Positions 29,352 to 37,829 are shown, counted from the stretch's first letter. The stretch: DNA of 64,000 bases from Lentzea sp. NEAU-D7 (GCF_026242055.1 NZ_JAPJDL010000004.1:433666-497665); one strand, 5' to 3'. The notes: generated by a model from the sequence alone, not told the origin. A program made the numbers and translations.

Positions 29352-30083
29352 TCATTTGCCCAGTTCCAGCGGTGACAGCCTGCGGCTCACGATGTCCTTG
29401 GCGACGTCGTCCAGCGCTCTCCCCATCACGAAGGCGTACCCCCGCAGCCGTGACAGGGCCTCCTCCGCGGAGATGTCGAGGGCCGCGAGGATCATGCCGG
29501 TGGCCTGGTGCACCTGTTCGCGGCCGGGCGACAGCACACCGCGCAGGCCGTCGGTGCCGTCGAAGTCACCCAGCAGCACTCCGAGCAGCACCGCGGCCAC
29601 GACGTCGACCACCTCCAGCGCGACGGCGAGCTCCTCACCCGACAACCAGCCGGGCCGCCGGCGGTAGAGGTCGACCGCGCCTATGCCGATCGCCCCCGCC
29701 TGCAGCGGGAACGCGAAGATCGCGCCGATGGGCAGCGCGGTGATCGCCGCCGCGAACACCGGCCACTCCACGACCGATGCGCGGGCCAGATCGGGGACCA
29801 GCACCGGCCTGCGAGTCGCGAAAGCCTCGAAGCACGGCCCCTCACCCAGGTCGAACTGGACGTCCTCGATCTTGGAGGCGATCTGGTCGCTGGCGTACAA
29901 CGTCTCCCGCTCCCGCGGGCCGCTCATCACCGAGATCGACGCGCCGTCCACCGGCAGCACGTCCACACACGCGCGGATGACGCGCGCCAGCGTGTCGAGC
30001 TTGCTCTCGTTGTCACGAAGCGCGGCCATCACCGTCGCTCGTGCGTCACTCAAGGACCGGTGGGGTTCATCAGGTACGCGCAC
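29352..30083 (-). CDS. second GAF-ANTAR domain antiterminator
   Basis: Product of 243 residues. The GAF domain spans about 25-165 (RVIRACVDVLPVDGASISVM, LGEGPCFEAFATRRPVLV) and the ANTAR domain is at the C-terminus (GVLSPGREQVHQATGMILAALD...ALDDVAKDIVSRR). It differs clearly from its neighbour, so this is an old duplication or independent pair. The GTG at 30083 is the first plausible start; no ribosome site is obvious. Confidence 0.83.
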   Translation of the reverse strand: MRVPDEPHRSLSDARATVMAALRDNESKLDTLARVIRACVDVLPVDGASISVMSGPRERETLYASDQIASKIEDVQFDLGEGPCFEAFATRRPVLVPDLARASVVEWPVFAAAITALPIGAIFAFPLQAGAIGIGAVDLYRRRPGWLSGEELAVALEVVDVVAAVLLGVLLGDFDGTDGLRGVLSPGREQVHQATGMILAALDISAEEALSRLRGYAFVMGRALDDVAKDIVSRRLSPLELGK

Positions 30084-30487
30084 CTGGGATCACACCGCCG
30101 ACCAACGACCGTTCGTGCACGGTTGGCACCGAATTCCTCCACCACGTCGACTGCTCCCAGTCGCTCCTGGACGTAGCGAGGTCTAGGCCCACGGCTTGCG
30201 TGACCGCATCAGGATCAACAGGTCCAGCCTACCCGGTGTACGCCCGCTGGACGACGTCCGGCGGGCGTAAGAGTGAGCGACGGGCCTGACCGGCGAGGAG
30301 CCCTGCCGGGTGCCGAGAGGACCCGTACGTCCACATCGGACTGGATTCCGCCGGGCAGGACGCTTCGGCCTGGGGTGCACCCGGAGGCGCGTTCGGAACG
30401 AGTCCCCGGCCTCCGCGGAGACCGGGGCACGCACGGGACGGGATCAGGACCTGACTTCTCTCCTCGTTCGGGTGCCCGGCGACTGGA
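30084..30487. other. 404-base gap, no supported gene
   Basis: Only short overlapping frames rich in Arg and Pro occur here on both strands. None has a ribosome site, known motif or good codon pattern. It must contain the promoter of the GAF-ANTAR pair. I see no clear -10/-35 or repeat. Confidence 0.4.
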
Positions 30488-31237
30488 TCAGTTCGCGAGG
30501 CGGATGCCCTGTGAGGTGGCCGGTAGGAGGCAGGCGTAGCTCAGGGGGAGCAGACTCACGAACGTGCCCCCTGCTCCGGTGCAGATGCCGCGGGCCTCCT
30601 GGACGCGGCGGTTCTTCGGGCTGAGGGGGTTGAACACGCAGACGTACCCCACTGGACTCACGGTGAGGGAAAGGACGCCGCCGGTCGCGGTGCACAGCGC
30701 GGTCGCGTTGCCCGTGCCCGAGCCGGGGCCCGTTGCCGGCGGGGTGCTCGTGTTCTCGCAGCTGGCGTGGATGTCGGGATCCGGTGCGGGGCCCTGGCAG
30801 GTGTCGACGCCGAGGCCGCCGTCGAGGCTGTCCTGGCTGCCGTCGATGGACGCGCCGGCGAGGGTGTCGGTGCCGGCGCTGCCGGAGATCGTGTCGATTC
30901 CCAGCCCGCCGGTGAGGGTGTCGTTGCCGGTACCGCCGGTGATGGTGTCGTTGCCGTCGCCGCCGTCGATCGTGTCGTCGAGGTCGGAGCCGGTGATGGT
31001 GTCGTTGCCGCCGTTGCCGTAGATCGTCTTGGCGGGATCCGTGCCGCCGCAGTCGATCGTGTCGTTGCCGGGACTTCCGGTCACGACCGTGTCGGTCTGG
31101 GTCACGCCGGCGCTCACGACGCAGTTGACCGCGGCCTCGGCGGTCAGCGGAGCGACCGCCCACAAACCCGGGACCGCGAGAACTCCGGCCACCGCGGCGA
31201 CGATCAGCCGGTGGATCTGACTCTGTTGGATCCTCAT
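30488..31237 (-). CDS. secreted protein with RTX-like Ca-binding repeats and Cys-rich C-terminus
   Basis: Product of 249 residues. A signal peptide (about residues 1-36, ending LTAEA) is followed by six to eight GxxGNDTI-type nonapeptides (SPGNDTIDCG, GNGGNDTITG, GDGNDTITGG, GTGNDTLTGG), the RTX calcium beta-roll motif. A linker (TPPATGPGSG) precedes a C-terminal domain with Cys in TALCTATGG, YVCVFNP, RGICTGAGG and YACLL. RTX repeats fold on Ca2+ outside the cell. Actinobacterial examples are poorly known; adhesion or matrix roles are guesses. The start is ATG 31237. Confidence 0.75.
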   Translation of the reverse strand: MRIQQSQIHRLIVAAVAGVLAVPGLWAVAPLTAEAAVNCVVSAGVTQTDTVVTGSPGNDTIDCGGTDPAKTIYGNGGNDTITGSDLDDTIDGGDGNDTITGGTGNDTLTGGLGIDTISGSAGTDTLAGASIDGSQDSLDGGLGVDTCQGPAPDPDIHASCENTSTPPATGPGSGTGNATALCTATGGVLSLTVSPVGYVCVFNPLSPKNRRVQEARGICTGAGGTFVSLLPLSYACLLPATSQGIRLAN

Positions 31238-31744
31238 GTCTTCATTTCCCGAACACGATTTGTTCGTAAGCCGCACAACGCGGACGCGTCAGCGGAAAAG
31301 GCTGCGCGAGCGACGCGGAGAAGACCTCGTCAAGCGGCCTGTGCGGCGACTCGCGGAGCATGTCACGTCACCAAGGTCCGGGGTAACGGAATGAAATGTA
31401 CCCCTTCGGTCGCGCTGACCGGTACCGCAGTCCCCCGAATGGTCCTCCTGTGTGGCAGATAATTGTCTTGGATGCATCAAAACAGCTGTTCAGGGCAGTT
31501 TGGGACACATATTTTCCATTGGGTTGGAATTGATGTTGTCCCATGGTTCGTGTCAATGCGCGGAGAAGATCGCGGGTAGTGGCGGTTGATCGGTGGTCGC
31601 CGTTCTTGTTGTTCACCTCCGTGGTTTCCGTCCGCTGCTTGAGCAATCATGTTCCTGGAGTGCGGGCGGTCGGGCTGCACAAAAGCACAGCAGGCGGTGG
31701 CGGCCGACCTCAGGTCCGGGCTCACCTCGCGTGTGGAAGGTTGA

Positions 31745-31891
31745 TCGCCCTGGGCGCCAATGCCTTGGCACACCTGGATGTTCGTCCTGGGGCTGAGCGC
31801 TCTCACCTATGCGCTGGTGGAACTCGACAAATGGCGCCGCCGTGTCGCGGGCCGGTCGGTGGTGAGCTCGTCGAGGTTGTCGGCGAGGTGA
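31745..31891 (+). pseudogene. remnant of the C-terminus of a P-type cation ATPase
   Basis: Translation of 31745-31855 gives WAPMPWHTWMFVLGLSAL then TYALVELDKWRRRVAGRS. This matches the last residues of the complete P-type ATPase at 59513-62038 (APLGWQPWLVVFMLSTAA, YVVVELEKWRQRHGRGS) in order and without gaps. An in-frame stop at 31742-31744 lies just upstream and the frame runs past the normal end to a TGA at 31889. Only the last helix and tail remain, so this is a decayed fragment. Confidence 0.65.
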
Positions 31892-31996
31892 CGTGCGTGG
31901 TGCCACTTCGTCGCCTGCGCCATTCGCTGATGCCATTCGATGCGTTCGATTGCCAGTTCTTGACCGTGACTCGTGAGCACTAGTAGTACTGATCGC

Positions 31997-32010
31997 TGGG
32001 AGCGCTCCCG
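31997..32010 (+). promoter_or_regulatory. CebR-type LacI-family operator upstream of the xylanase gene
   Basis: TGGGAGCGCTCCCG contains the perfect 12-bp palindrome GGGAGCGCTCCC. It matches the TGGGAGCGCTCCCA operator of CebR and related sugar-responsive LacI repressors in streptomycetes. It lies 36 bases before the ATG of the GH30 gene, a natural repressor position. Confidence 0.75.
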
Positions 32011-32045
32011 GGAGGTTCCTCCGGGCGACGGGAAGTCGGGATGCC

Positions 32046-33314
32046 ATGACAGCACGGCGAGACCAGTCCGAGAACGAGGGCTCGCAGCCCTTGCGCCGGC
32101 GGACGTTGCTGGCGGCGGGCGCCGCACTACCGGTGCTGGCGGTGGGGACACCCGCCGCGGCGGCCACCTCGGTGGTCGTCGAACCGTCGAACGTGCAGCA
32201 GACGATCCTGGGCTTCGGCGGCATGAACCACACCGTCTGGATCAGCGATCTCACCGCCGCGCAGCGGGAAACGGCGTTCGGCAACGGTGCGGGACAGCTC
32301 GGGTTCACCGTGCTGCGCATCCCGGTCCACGAGGACCGGGCCAACTGGAGCCGTGAGGTCGCCACGGCCAGGCGTGCGGTCGAGCTCGGCGCCAAGGTCA
32401 TCGCCTCGCCGTGGAACCCGCCGGCCTCGATGACCGAGACCTTCTCCGGGGGCAAGAGGCTGCGCTACTCCTCTTACGGCGCCTATGCGCAGCACCTGAA
32501 CGACTTCTCCGCGTTCATGGCGAACAACGGCGTGAACCTGTACGGCATCTCGATCCAGAACGAGCCGGACTACGCGGCGGAGTGGACGGCGTGGACGCCG
32601 GGCGAGATCGTCAGGTTCCTGCGCGAGAACGCGGGCGCGATCAACACCAGGGTCATCGCGCCCGAGTCGTTCCAGTACCGCAAGAACCTCTCCGACCCCG
32701 TCCTCAACGACGCGGCCGCGCTGGCGAACGTGGACATCATCGGCGCGCACCTCTACGGCACGCAGCCCGCGGACTTCCCGTACCCGCTGTTCCGGCAGAA
32801 GGGCAACGGGAAGGAGCTGTGGATGACCGAGGTCTACCACCCCAACAGCAGCGACTCCGCCGACCTGTGGCCGCAGGCGCTCGACGTGGGCGAGCACATC
32901 CACCGCGCTCTGGTGGACGGCCGGTTCCAGACCTACGTGTGGTGGTACATCCGCCGCTCCTACGGTCCGATGCGCGAAGACGGGCAGATCAGCAAGCGCG
33001 GCGCCAACATGGCGCACTTCTCGAAGTGGGTGCGTCCCGGTTACTCGCGCATCACCGCCACCGCGAACCCGCAGTCGAACGTCTACATCTCGGCGTTCAA
33101 GAGCGGAGCCAGGATCGTCATCGTCGCCGTCAACAAGAACACCTCGCCGGTGGACCACGTGTTCACCGTCCGGGACACCGGTTCCGCGACGATCTCGACC
33201 TGGCTGACGAGTGCTACTGCGACTCTCGCGCACTACAACGACTTCACCATGTCGAACGGCTCGTTCAACGCTCAGCTGCCCGCCCGCAGCATCAGGACGT
33301 TCGTGCTGAACTGA
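32046..33314 (+). CDS. xynC: secreted GH30 subfamily 8 glucuronoxylanase
   Basis: Product of 422 residues. A Tat signal peptide (PLRRRTLLAAGAALPVLAVG, ending PAAAA) precedes a GH30 catalytic barrel and a C-terminal beta-sandwich. GFGGMNHTVWISDLTA, SPWNPPASM, ISIQNEPDYA (acid/base Glu173), WMTEVYHP (nucleophile Glu262) and WWYIRRSYGPM follow Bacillus XynC nearly residue for residue, including the Arg-rich loop that reads the glucuronic acid side group. It cuts glucuronoxylan next to (methyl)glucuronate branches. A CebR-type operator 36 bases upstream suggests repression lifted by plant-wall oligosaccharides. Confidence 0.92.
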   Translation: MTARRDQSENEGSQPLRRRTLLAAGAALPVLAVGTPAAAATSVVVEPSNVQQTILGFGGMNHTVWISDLTAAQRETAFGNGAGQLGFTVLRIPVHEDRANWSREVATARRAVELGAKVIASPWNPPASMTETFSGGKRLRYSSYGAYAQHLNDFSAFMANNGVNLYGISIQNEPDYAAEWTAWTPGEIVRFLRENAGAINTRVIAPESFQYRKNLSDPVLNDAAALANVDIIGAHLYGTQPADFPYPLFRQKGNGKELWMTEVYHPNSSDSADLWPQALDVGEHIHRALVDGRFQTYVWWYIRRSYGPMREDGQISKRGANMAHFSKWVRPGYSRITATANPQSNVYISAFKSGARIVIVAVNKNTSPVDHVFTVRDTGSATISTWLTSATATLAHYNDFTMSNGSFNAQLPARSIRTFVLN

Positions 33315-33335
33315 GGCAGCCTGTCGGCGGAGTCC

Positions 33336-34118
33336 TCAGGTCCATTGCAGACGGTCGGAGAGTCCCGCGGCGGCGAAGGCGGCGGTGAGGTCGTCGCGGC
33401 CCTCGGTGAAGTGGGCCCAGCCCTCGTAGTGGACCGGAACCACCCGGCGGGCGTCGAGGATCTTCGTGGCCTCCGCGGCCTGGGCGCTGTCCAGCACGAG
33501 CGGCTCGCCGCCGAAGAGACCGGCGAAGCGCGGGGCGCCGGCGAAGAGCACGGCGGTGCCGATCGGGCCGAACCGCTGGGCGATCTGCTCGACGGCGGCG
33601 AGCGAGGCGTTGTCGCCGCTGACGTAGACCGCCGGCAGGCCGTCCCCGGTTAGGACGAAACCGACGACCTGGCCGGTGAACGGTTCGACGTCCTCACGGC
33701 TGCCGGGACCGTGGACGGCGGGCACGCCGGTCACGAGCACGGTGCCACCGTCAGGACGGTCCAGCGCAACGGACTCCCAGTCGGCCAACCCCTGGGTCCT
33801 GCCTCCGAGGCGCTGCTCGGCTCCGGGGGTGCTGAGGGTGAGCGGGACGTCGGCGAGCAGGGCCCGTCCTGAGGTGTCGAGGTTGTCGGCGTGCTCGTCG
33901 TGGGAGAGCAGCACCACGTCGACGCGGCCCAGGTCGGCGGGCGCGATCCGGGAGTGCCCGAGCTTGGTCAGGACCCCGCCTCCGCCGGCCGGGTGGTCGC
34001 CGGGGCCGTCGAAGGTCGGATCGGTCAGGAACCGCAGGCCGCCGTACTCGAAGAGTGCGGTCGGGCCGCCGAAGACGTGGACGGGGAACTGGTCGGTGGC
34101 CGGGGGAGCGGAAGTCAC
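33336..34118 (-). CDS. MBL-fold metallo-hydrolase (UlaG-like)
   Basis: Product of 260 residues. The metal motif is LLSHDEHADNLD, the HxxHxDN variant seen in actinobacterial UlaG-like proteins rather than the usual HxHxDH; GVPAVHGPG, YVSGDNAS and VPVHYEGW supply further ligands. The substrate is unknown. The GTG at 34118 is preceded by GAGGAA. It is divergent from the CGNR regulator gene with an inverted repeat in between, so the regulator may control it. Confidence 0.85.
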   Translation of the reverse strand: MTSAPPATDQFPVHVFGGPTALFEYGGLRFLTDPTFDGPGDHPAGGGGVLTKLGHSRIAPADLGRVDVVLLSHDEHADNLDTSGRALLADVPLTLSTPGAEQRLGGRTQGLADWESVALDRPDGGTVLVTGVPAVHGPGSREDVEPFTGQVVGFVLTGDGLPAVYVSGDNASLAAVEQIAQRFGPIGTAVLFAGAPRFAGLFGGEPLVLDSAQAAEATKILDARRVVPVHYEGWAHFTEGRDDLTAAFAAAGLSDRLQWT

Positions 34119-34151
34119 GAGAAAGATTCCTCACGGTTCGGGTGTTCGTTA

Positions 34152-34183
34152 TCCGTGAGGCTGACGGTAGCGATTCTCACGGA
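34152..34183. promoter_or_regulatory. inverted repeat between MBL hydrolase and CGNR regulator genes
   Basis: TCCGTGAG (34152-34159) and CTCACGGA (34176-34183) form perfect 8-base arms, with a further CTCACGG at 34131-34137. The placement in the 82-base divergent gap fits an operator for the adjacent regulator. No protein has been tied to this motif to my knowledge. Confidence 0.45.
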
Positions 34184-34200
34184 CTGAAGCAAGCCGTACC

Positions 34201-34809
34201 ATGAGGTCCGTGGATGAGAGCATGACGGCAGAAGTCGCCTTGCCGCCGGTGCCGGGCGAGGAGCAGTACTCGTCGCTCGCTCTGGCCAACAGCGCGGTCG
34301 CACTGCCGGGCGGTCACGTGCTGGACCTCCTCGGCACTCCCGCGCAGACGAACCTCTGGCTCACCGGGCACGGCCTCGCGCCGGTCGACATCGGGATGCG
34401 GGAGATGTGCGCCACGCAGTTGCGGTCGCTGCGGGAACAGATCAGGGCCTTGTTCGACGCCCGCGTCGCCGGGCTGCCCGCCCTTCCCGCCGTTCTGTCG
34501 GCCGTCAACGACGCGCTGACCAGGGTCCCCACGGCTCCGCTGCTGCACTGGGACGAGAAGAGCGGTCCCTATCGGGCGACGCCGCACCCCACCACGGAGA
34601 TCGTCGACCACGCCCTCGCGACCCTCGCCGCCAACGCGGCCGACCTGCTCACGAGCCCCGATGCGGAACGGCTCACCGCCTGCCAGTCCAGCCCGTGCAA
34701 CCGCTACGTGCTCCGCCACGGCCGCCGCCAGTGGTGTTCCACTCGGTGCGGTGACCGAGCACGGGCCGCCCGCGCCTACGCCCGGCGCACCCGGCCTGAG
34801 ACGGACTGA
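34201..34809 (+). CDS. ABATE/CGNR zinc-finger stress regulator
   Basis: Product of 202 residues. The N-terminal part (LALANSAVALPGGHVLDLLG...LREQIRALFDARV) matches the ABATE region, and the C-terminus has a zinc finger CQSSPCNRYVLRH followed by WCSTRCGDRARAARAYARR, the CGNR type (here CGDR). Such proteins are putative transcription regulators of stress responses. It converges on the lipoprotein gene (21 bases between stops) and is divergent from the MBL gene, which is its probable target along with itself. Confidence 0.83.
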   Translation: MRSVDESMTAEVALPPVPGEEQYSSLALANSAVALPGGHVLDLLGTPAQTNLWLTGHGLAPVDIGMREMCATQLRSLREQIRALFDARVAGLPALPAVLSAVNDALTRVPTAPLLHWDEKSGPYRATPHPTTEIVDHALATLAANAADLLTSPDAERLTACQSSPCNRYVLRHGRRQWCSTRCGDRARAARAYARRTRPETD

Positions 34810-34830
34810 GCTGGCGGGCCGGTACCGGCG

Positions 34831-36396
34831 TCACTGGTAGGAGACCATCGACGGCTTCGGCTTGTAGCTCATGGTCTGCTCCGGTGTGAGCATCGGCTTG
34901 TCCTCGTCGTAGAAGTTCTTCCAGCCCATCGGCAGGTCACCGGGCCGGGCGCCCACGACGGAGTCCCAAGTGGACACCTTCTGGCCCGTCGTGCCCTGCC
35001 CGTCCATGTGGATCAGCAGCTGCACCTCGTCGCGGGTGGTGTCGAGCGACTGCTCGTTCCGGATCATCGTCAGCTGGAACTGGTGTGCCACGAGCAACTT
35101 CTGCGGCAGGAACTTCGCGGCGGTCAGCTCGGCGAGCCACGCCGTGACCTCGTTGATCTCCGAGGCGTCGACACCGCCGATCTGCTGCAGCGGCACCTGG
35201 TCCGGCCCGAGCTTCCACTCGGGGTCGACGGCCAGGCCGACGTGGGGCATCTCCAGCAGCGACGCGTACCGCTTGGCCTGGTCCAGCAGCCGGGCCCGGC
35301 CCGGTTGCAGGTCCAGGATCACGTACACGCCCTCCTTCCCGGCCCTCTCCGCCCACGGGCGCAACACCTCGACATCGGTCTCGCCCGAGTAGTCGCCGTC
35401 CGGGCCGGGTGCGCCCTGGGCGACGGTGGCGATGATCTCCAGGGTCGGCACGACGGGAACGTCGCTGAACGGCTCGTACTCCTCGGCCAGCTTCTTGACC
35501 CGGGCGATGGACCCCTCGAGGTCCTGCTCGCCGAGCGCACCGAGCGCGGGCCCGTCCGGATGGCCGTAGAGGCAGACGAGCAACCTGCCGGGGAAGAGCG
35601 CCTGTCCACCGCCGGGCAGCTGGCCACCGCGGCCCACCGCGTCGAGCCGCCTGCTCAGCCGTTCCGGCGGACCGAAGTCCTCGCCCAGCGCCAGCAGCGA
35701 GGCGGACGGCTTCGCGCGCAACGCGTCGATCGCCGCCTGGTCGCTCCTCGGATCGGAGCCGCGCATCGCGACGACTCGCGCGCCCGCGGCCCGTGCCGTG
35801 GCGACCGCGGCGGCGTCGTCCCGGCCGGTGTCCGCGAGCACGGTCACGTCCACCGGTGGGGCGGGCTCGACGGCCGGCAGCCCGGCGGGCAGATCCGTGA
35901 TCGTGGCACCGTCCTGGGGTGCGTCGATCCCGATGACCTCGGGCTTGCCGGACCACGCCTCGACCTCACGGCGTGCGTCCGCGCCAACGGCGAGCACCAC
36001 CTGCGGTGACAACCTCCCCACCTCGTCCCGCACGGGAGTCGCGTTCGCGGCGGGAACCTGGAGCGCCGGTACGCCCAGGCGCTCGGCGACAGCGCCTGCT
36101 CCGGCCGAGGCCGCACGGTCCGCCTCCGCGGCCACCACCACGACGGGGGCGCTGCGGAAGAGCGCCGAGCTCACGGCGATCGCCGACTCCGCGCCGGGCC
36201 CGGCGTCCAGCACGACGGTCTTCTCGGCCGGTACGGCCACGTCGGCCCTCAGCGCACCGTCCGGCGCCTCGGCCGTGAGCCCGAACGGCCCGGCGGTGCA
36301 GCCCGACACCACCACGGACACCACCAGGGCGAGGTGCCAGCGCCTCCGCGCTGCCACAGCGGGTCGAGAAGACTTGTGATCAGCGCGTTCCAGCAC
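34831..36396 (-). CDS. large lipoprotein, cell-wall-binding-repeat-like N-domain and barrel-like C-domain, unknown function
   Basis: About 521 residues. A lipobox LVVSVVVSGC near residue 35 marks membrane anchoring outside the cell. Residues 60-270 show repeated Rossmann-like units (APVVVVAAEADRAA, GVPALQVPAAN, QVVLAVGADARREV) like cell-wall-binding repeat 2. Residues 290-500 look like a TIM-barrel of glycosidase ancestry (VPTLEIIATV, VYVILDLQPGRARL, VGLAVDPEW, LLVAHQFQ, VQLLIHMDGQG). I cannot assign an enzyme. GTG 36396 is the most sensible start; longer ones put 37 odd residues before the signal. Confidence 0.7.
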   Translation of the reverse strand: MLERADHKSSRPAVAARRRWHLALVVSVVVSGCTAGPFGLTAEAPDGALRADVAVPAEKTVVLDAGPGAESAIAVSSALFRSAPVVVVAAEADRAASAGAGAVAERLGVPALQVPAANATPVRDEVGRLSPQVVLAVGADARREVEAWSGKPEVIGIDAPQDGATITDLPAGLPAVEPAPPVDVTVLADTGRDDAAAVATARAAGARVVAMRGSDPRSDQAAIDALRAKPSASLLALGEDFGPPERLSRRLDAVGRGGQLPGGGQALFPGRLLVCLYGHPDGPALGALGEQDLEGSIARVKKLAEEYEPFSDVPVVPTLEIIATVAQGAPGPDGDYSGETDVEVLRPWAERAGKEGVYVILDLQPGRARLLDQAKRYASLLEMPHVGLAVDPEWKLGPDQVPLQQIGGVDASEINEVTAWLAELTAAKFLPQKLLVAHQFQLTMIRNEQSLDTTRDEVQLLIHMDGQGTTGQKVSTWDSVVGARPGDLPMGWKNFYDEDKPMLTPEQTMSYKPKPSMVSYQ

Positions 36397-36554
36397 GTCA
36401 ACCGTCCAAAGTGGAGAGGTGGTCCGCCTCGCTGCACGAGGGATAGCCCGTCGAGGGCCGGATCTGCACCGACCACGCCACAACCACCCGAAAGAGGACA
36501 CGAGCACGGCACGTCGAACCTGCCGGTCGGCTCGTCAGACCGCGCTGTCCTACC

Positions 36555-37736
36555 TCACGAGCGCGAGCCCAGCAGACCGCGGGCGGCGAGGTTCTCCATC
36601 AGCGCGGTGATGCCGAACGTCCAGTCCGCCGCGGCCTCGGCGGTGTTCACGACGTTCGTCAACGCGCCCAGCCGGTGCGAGGAGATGCGGACGACGTCCC
36701 CGACCTTGTGGGTGAACCCTTCGCCGGGCTGGTCCCGGTCCTCGGTCGGGGCGAACATCGTGCCGGTGAACAGCGCGAAGCCGTCGGGATAGCGGTGGTG
36801 GGCGCCGAAGGCGTGGGACACGAGATCCTCGAGCTCCCGGCTGATCTCGGAGACCGGATTGACGCCGTGCAGCTCGAATCCGTCGGGTCCGGTGATGTCC
36901 AGGGCGATCTCGGTGGCTTTGGCGTCCGCGAGGGTGAACCCGTCGTCGAACAGCCGCAGGAACGGTCCGATGGCGCAGGAGGCGTTGTTGTCCTTCGCCT
37001 CGGTGAGCAGCAGAGCGCTCCGGCCTTCGAAGTCGCGCAGGTTGACGTCGTTGCCGAGCGTCGCGCCGACCGGGTTCCCGCGCGAGTCGACCACCAGGAC
37101 GAGTTCGGGCTCGGGGTTGTTCCAGGCCGAGCGGGCGAGAACGCCGACGTCGGCTCCCAGGCCCACCGCCGAGAGCACCGGGGCCTTGGTGAAGATCTCC
37201 GGGTCCGGTCCGATGCCGACCTCGAGGTACTGCGACCACAGGCCCTCGGCCTGCAGCACCCTCTTCACCTCCGCGGCCTGGGCGGATCCCGGCTCGAGGT
37301 GGGAGATGTGGCCCTGGACGATCGCGCCCACCTTCGCGCGCACTTCCTCGGCCCGTGCGGGATCGCCGTCGGCACGCTCTTCGATGACCCGCTCCAGCAT
37401 GCTGCGGACGAAGGTCACGCCGGCGGCCTTGAGCACCTGCAGGTCGACCGGTGCCAGGAACCGGGGAACGGCGTCGGCCGGGTTCGTCGTGGCGGCCAGC
37501 ACCTCCGCGAGCGGCCACGACGTGCCGCCAGGGTGGTTCTTGACGATCTCCAGCGCGTCCGGACGCTCCAGCAGGGACGACACGGTCGGCGTCAGCGGCG
37601 ACAGGTCGACGACCTCGTCGCCTCGGATCGCCACGACCGACGGGCCGCCCGCGGACGGGTCGAAGACTCTCGCGACCAGGGTGGCGTCCGCCGCGTCCTG
37701 GGGAAGGACGTCGGCTGCGTTCAGCGAGATCCCCAT
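36555..37736 (-). CDS. fumarylacetoacetate-hydrolase-fold enzyme, XylX/2-keto-3-deoxy-pentonate dehydratase-like
   Basis: Product of 393 residues. EIFTKAPVLSAVG, WNNPEPELVLVVDSRG, GATLGNDVNLRDFEGRSALLL and KDNNASCAIGPF are strongly conserved in XylX-type 2-keto-3-deoxy-xylonate (or arabonate) dehydratases of the FAH superfamily, which act in oxidative pentose breakdown. Metal ligands are expected in the EPE segment. ATG at 37736 with AGGAAGGA upstream. The nearby xylanase (4 kb away) makes a pentose role attractive, but no xylose dehydrogenase or lactonase is adjacent, so the pathway is unproven. Confidence 0.8.
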   Translation of the reverse strand: MGISLNAADVLPQDAADATLVARVFDPSAGGPSVVAIRGDEVVDLSPLTPTVSSLLERPDALEIVKNHPGGTSWPLAEVLAATTNPADAVPRFLAPVDLQVLKAAGVTFVRSMLERVIEERADGDPARAEEVRAKVGAIVQGHISHLEPGSAQAAEVKRVLQAEGLWSQYLEVGIGPDPEIFTKAPVLSAVGLGADVGVLARSAWNNPEPELVLVVDSRGNPVGATLGNDVNLRDFEGRSALLLTEAKDNNASCAIGPFLRLFDDGFTLADAKATEIALDITGPDGFELHGVNPVSEISRELEDLVSHAFGAHHRYPDGFALFTGTMFAPTEDRDQPGEGFTHKVGDVVRISSHRLGALTNVVNTAEAAADWTFGITALMENLAARGLLGSRS

Positions 37737-37829
37737 GGAAATCCTTCCTGCTCGCACCACGTCCCGCCACGACCTGGTCAGCCGGCCGCGCTTTCGGCAC
37801 CCTACCGGCTCCGCGCGGGGGTGAACGGG

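Noticed and set aside
30183..30624. Several 60-100-codon ORFs on both strands
   Set aside because: Arg/Pro-rich, mutually overlapping, no start signals.
31477..31806. 109-codon minus ORF and overlapping plus ORFs in the 31.3-32.0 kb gap
   Set aside because: No ribosome site or motif; one plus frame there instead shows an ATPase remnant, which the other frames contradict.
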